16,919 bases of DNA from Odoribacter sp. UBA944. Its GTDB lineage: Bacteria; Bacteroidota; Bacteroidia; Bacteroidales; Marinifilaceae. The stretch lies in contig DBDA01000002.1 in the NCBI GenBank assembly GCA_002293375.1, positions 1 through 16,919 on the forward strand, written 5' to 3'. The notes beneath the pieces are model-generated. The model made no database searches. It worked only from the letters and a program-made list of their open reading frames with translations, and was not told where the DNA came from. Position 1 is the stretch's first letter; every line of letters starts with the position of its first letter. Position numbers and translations under genes: made by a program. This document shows, in pieces, positions 15,953 through 16,919 of this stretch.

Positions 15953-16663
15953 ATGCAATTGACTTATATAGCGCACAGCGGTTTTCTCATGGAGGGCGAC
16001 GATTTTGTCTTGGTTATCGACTATTACAAAGAGAGCGTGGATAAGGTTGTCAGCCGTCTGTTGGAACAGAGTACTAAAAAATGGTATGTGCTGGCTTCGC
16101 ATTCCCATCCGGATCATTTTAATCCGGAGATTCTGTCGTGGAAAGGGAAGGGCGGGGAGGTCCGGTTTGTTTTTTCTTCCGATATCCGGGAGTTGGTCCC
16201 GTACCCTTCTCCGCACGTGGTCTTTTTGGATCCGGGAGATGGTTGGCAGGACGATACGGTGCGCATCAAAGCCTACGGTTCTACGGATTTGGGTGTTTCT
16301 TTTCTGATAGATGCGGGCGGGAAATGCATCTTTCACGCCGGGGACCTGAACAATTGGCACTGGAAGGAGGAGTCTACACCGGCGGAGTGGCAGGCGGCCG
16401 AAACCGCTTACCTGAAGGAGTTGGAGATGATTGCGGCCGATGTTACGGAGGTGGATGTGGCGATGTTTCCGCTGGATCCCCGTTTGGGGGCGGAGTATGC
16501 CTTGGGGGCCGTGCAATTTATGGAGCGGATCCATACCCGTCTGTTGGTGCCCATGCATTTCTGGGAAAGATATCCGAAAGTTCACGCCTTTAAGCCGATG
16601 GCGGAACAACGGGGGATACGATATGCCGATTGGACCCATACGGGAGAGACGGTGGAATTTTGA
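15953..16663 (+). CDS. Metallo-beta-lactamase-fold hydrolase (UlaG/ZnuD-like MBL superfamily)
   Basis: A 236-residue cytoplasmic protein without a signal peptide. The zinc motif HSHPDH lies at 50-55, Asp131 in FHAGDLNNW is the bridging ligand candidate, and His202 in VPMHFW is the last ligand. The first strand MQLTYIAHSGFLMEG is the standard beginning of small MBL proteins in which an early His (His8) precedes the HxHxDH motif, so the ATG at 15953 is the proper start. A TTG 30 bases upstream would add ten residues (MYPGLHYICV) and lies inside the promoter. The reaction is not known; members of this group hydrolyse esters, lactones, nucleotides or phosphoesters. It is probably co-transcribed with the VOC gene 33 bp downstream. 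Glyoxalase II is also an MBL protein, but this one lacks the usual glyoxalase II layout, so a glyoxalase pair is not claimed. Confidence 0.85.
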   Translation: MQLTYIAHSGFLMEGDDFVLVIDYYKESVDKVVSRLLEQSTKKWYVLASHSHPDHFNPEILSWKGKGGEVRFVFSSDIRELVPYPSPHVVFLDPGDGWQDDTVRIKAYGSTDLGVSFLIDAGGKCIFHAGDLNNWHWKEESTPAEWQAAETAYLKELEMIAADVTEVDVAMFPLDPRLGAEYALGAVQFMERIHTRLLVPMHFWERYPKVHAFKPMAEQRGIRYADWTHTGETVEF

Positions 16664-16696
16664 CGGGGAACAGTTTCTAATCCAAAATAAAAATAG

Positions 16697-16919
16697 ATGA
16701 AAAGCAGATTCGACCACTACAATTTTAATGTCCTCGATCTGGACAGAAGCCTGTTGTTCTACGAAAAAGCGTTGGGACTGAAAGAGGTCAGGCGCAAAGA
16801 GGCCGGGGACGGTTCTTTTATCTTGGTCTATTTGGGAGACGGACAGACCGGCTTTACGTTGGAATTGACTTGGTTGCGGGACCGGACCGAGCCGTATGAC
16901 CTGGGCGAGGCGGAGGCGC
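16697..16919 (+). CDS. Glyoxalase I / VOC-superfamily protein, 5' part only
   Basis: The first 74 codons are visible and the gene runs off the window. The start MKSRFDHYNFNVLDLDRSL puts a metal-ligand His at residue 7. The helix FYEKALGLKE (21-30) and the strand FTLELTW with metal-ligand Glu56 follow, and then a YDLGEAEA stretch as in lactoylglutathione lyases. These are the hallmarks of the first beta-alpha-beta-beta-beta module of the VOC fold and suggest a methylglyoxal-detoxifying lyase, although other VOC enzymes share the motifs. The gap to the hydrolase gene is 33 bp with no promoter, so the two are probably one transcript. The start overlaps an AAAAATAGA leader motif. Confidence 0.85.
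   Translation, partial: MKSRFDHYNFNVLDLDRSLLFYEKALGLKEVRRKEAGDGSFILVYLGDGQTGFTLELTWLRDRTEPYDLGEAEA

Overview
The window looks like chromosomal DNA from a member of the Bacteroidota, most likely the order Bacteroidales. The evidence is two promoters with the class-specific TTTG-N20-TATATTTG layout, A-rich translation leaders without clear Shine-Dalgarno sequences, a Bacteroides-style M60 peptidase lipoprotein, and FtsX-type permeases of about 780 residues. The genus cannot be fixed from the sequence alone. There are no RNA genes, insertion sequences, CRISPR arrays or phage genes. The gene order is compact, and the only longer gene-free stretches are 1-157 and 5284-5482.

Layout. (1) 158-1975 (+): a secreted M60-type metallopeptidase lipoprotein with its own promoter, ending at a strong hairpin shared with (2) a convergent small glycine/serine-rich DUF937-like protein, 2029-2457 (-). 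(3) 2566-5283 (-): a two-component pair, with a sigma-54-dependent NtrC-family response regulator upstream and a short-loop membrane histidine kinase downstream. (4) 5284-5482: a divergent control region. It holds two near-identical 17-bp elements spaced exactly 21 bp apart and a GG-N10-GC sigma-54 promoter pointing at the exporter. (5) 5483-15912 (+): a six-gene exporter operon, in the order TolC-type outer membrane channel, permease 1, HlyD/MacA-type adaptor, permease 2, permease 3, MacB/LolD-type ATPase, with gaps of 6-31 bp. (6) 15953-16663 (+): a metallo-beta-lactamase-fold hydrolase with a promoter almost on its start codon. (7) 16697 to the window end (+): the start of a glyoxalase I/VOC protein.

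How they work together. The kinase has almost no extracytoplasmic loop and would phosphorylate the regulator at Asp55. The regulator would bind the tandem elements about 90 and 111 bp upstream of the predicted start site and drive RNA polymerase-sigma-54 at the exporter promoter. The exporter is a MacAB-TolC-like envelope machine, but it encodes three double-module permeases for one ATPase, one adaptor and one channel. The most interesting part of the window is this dedicated enhancer/sigma-54 circuit driving a multi-permease exporter; its substrate cannot be told from the sequence.
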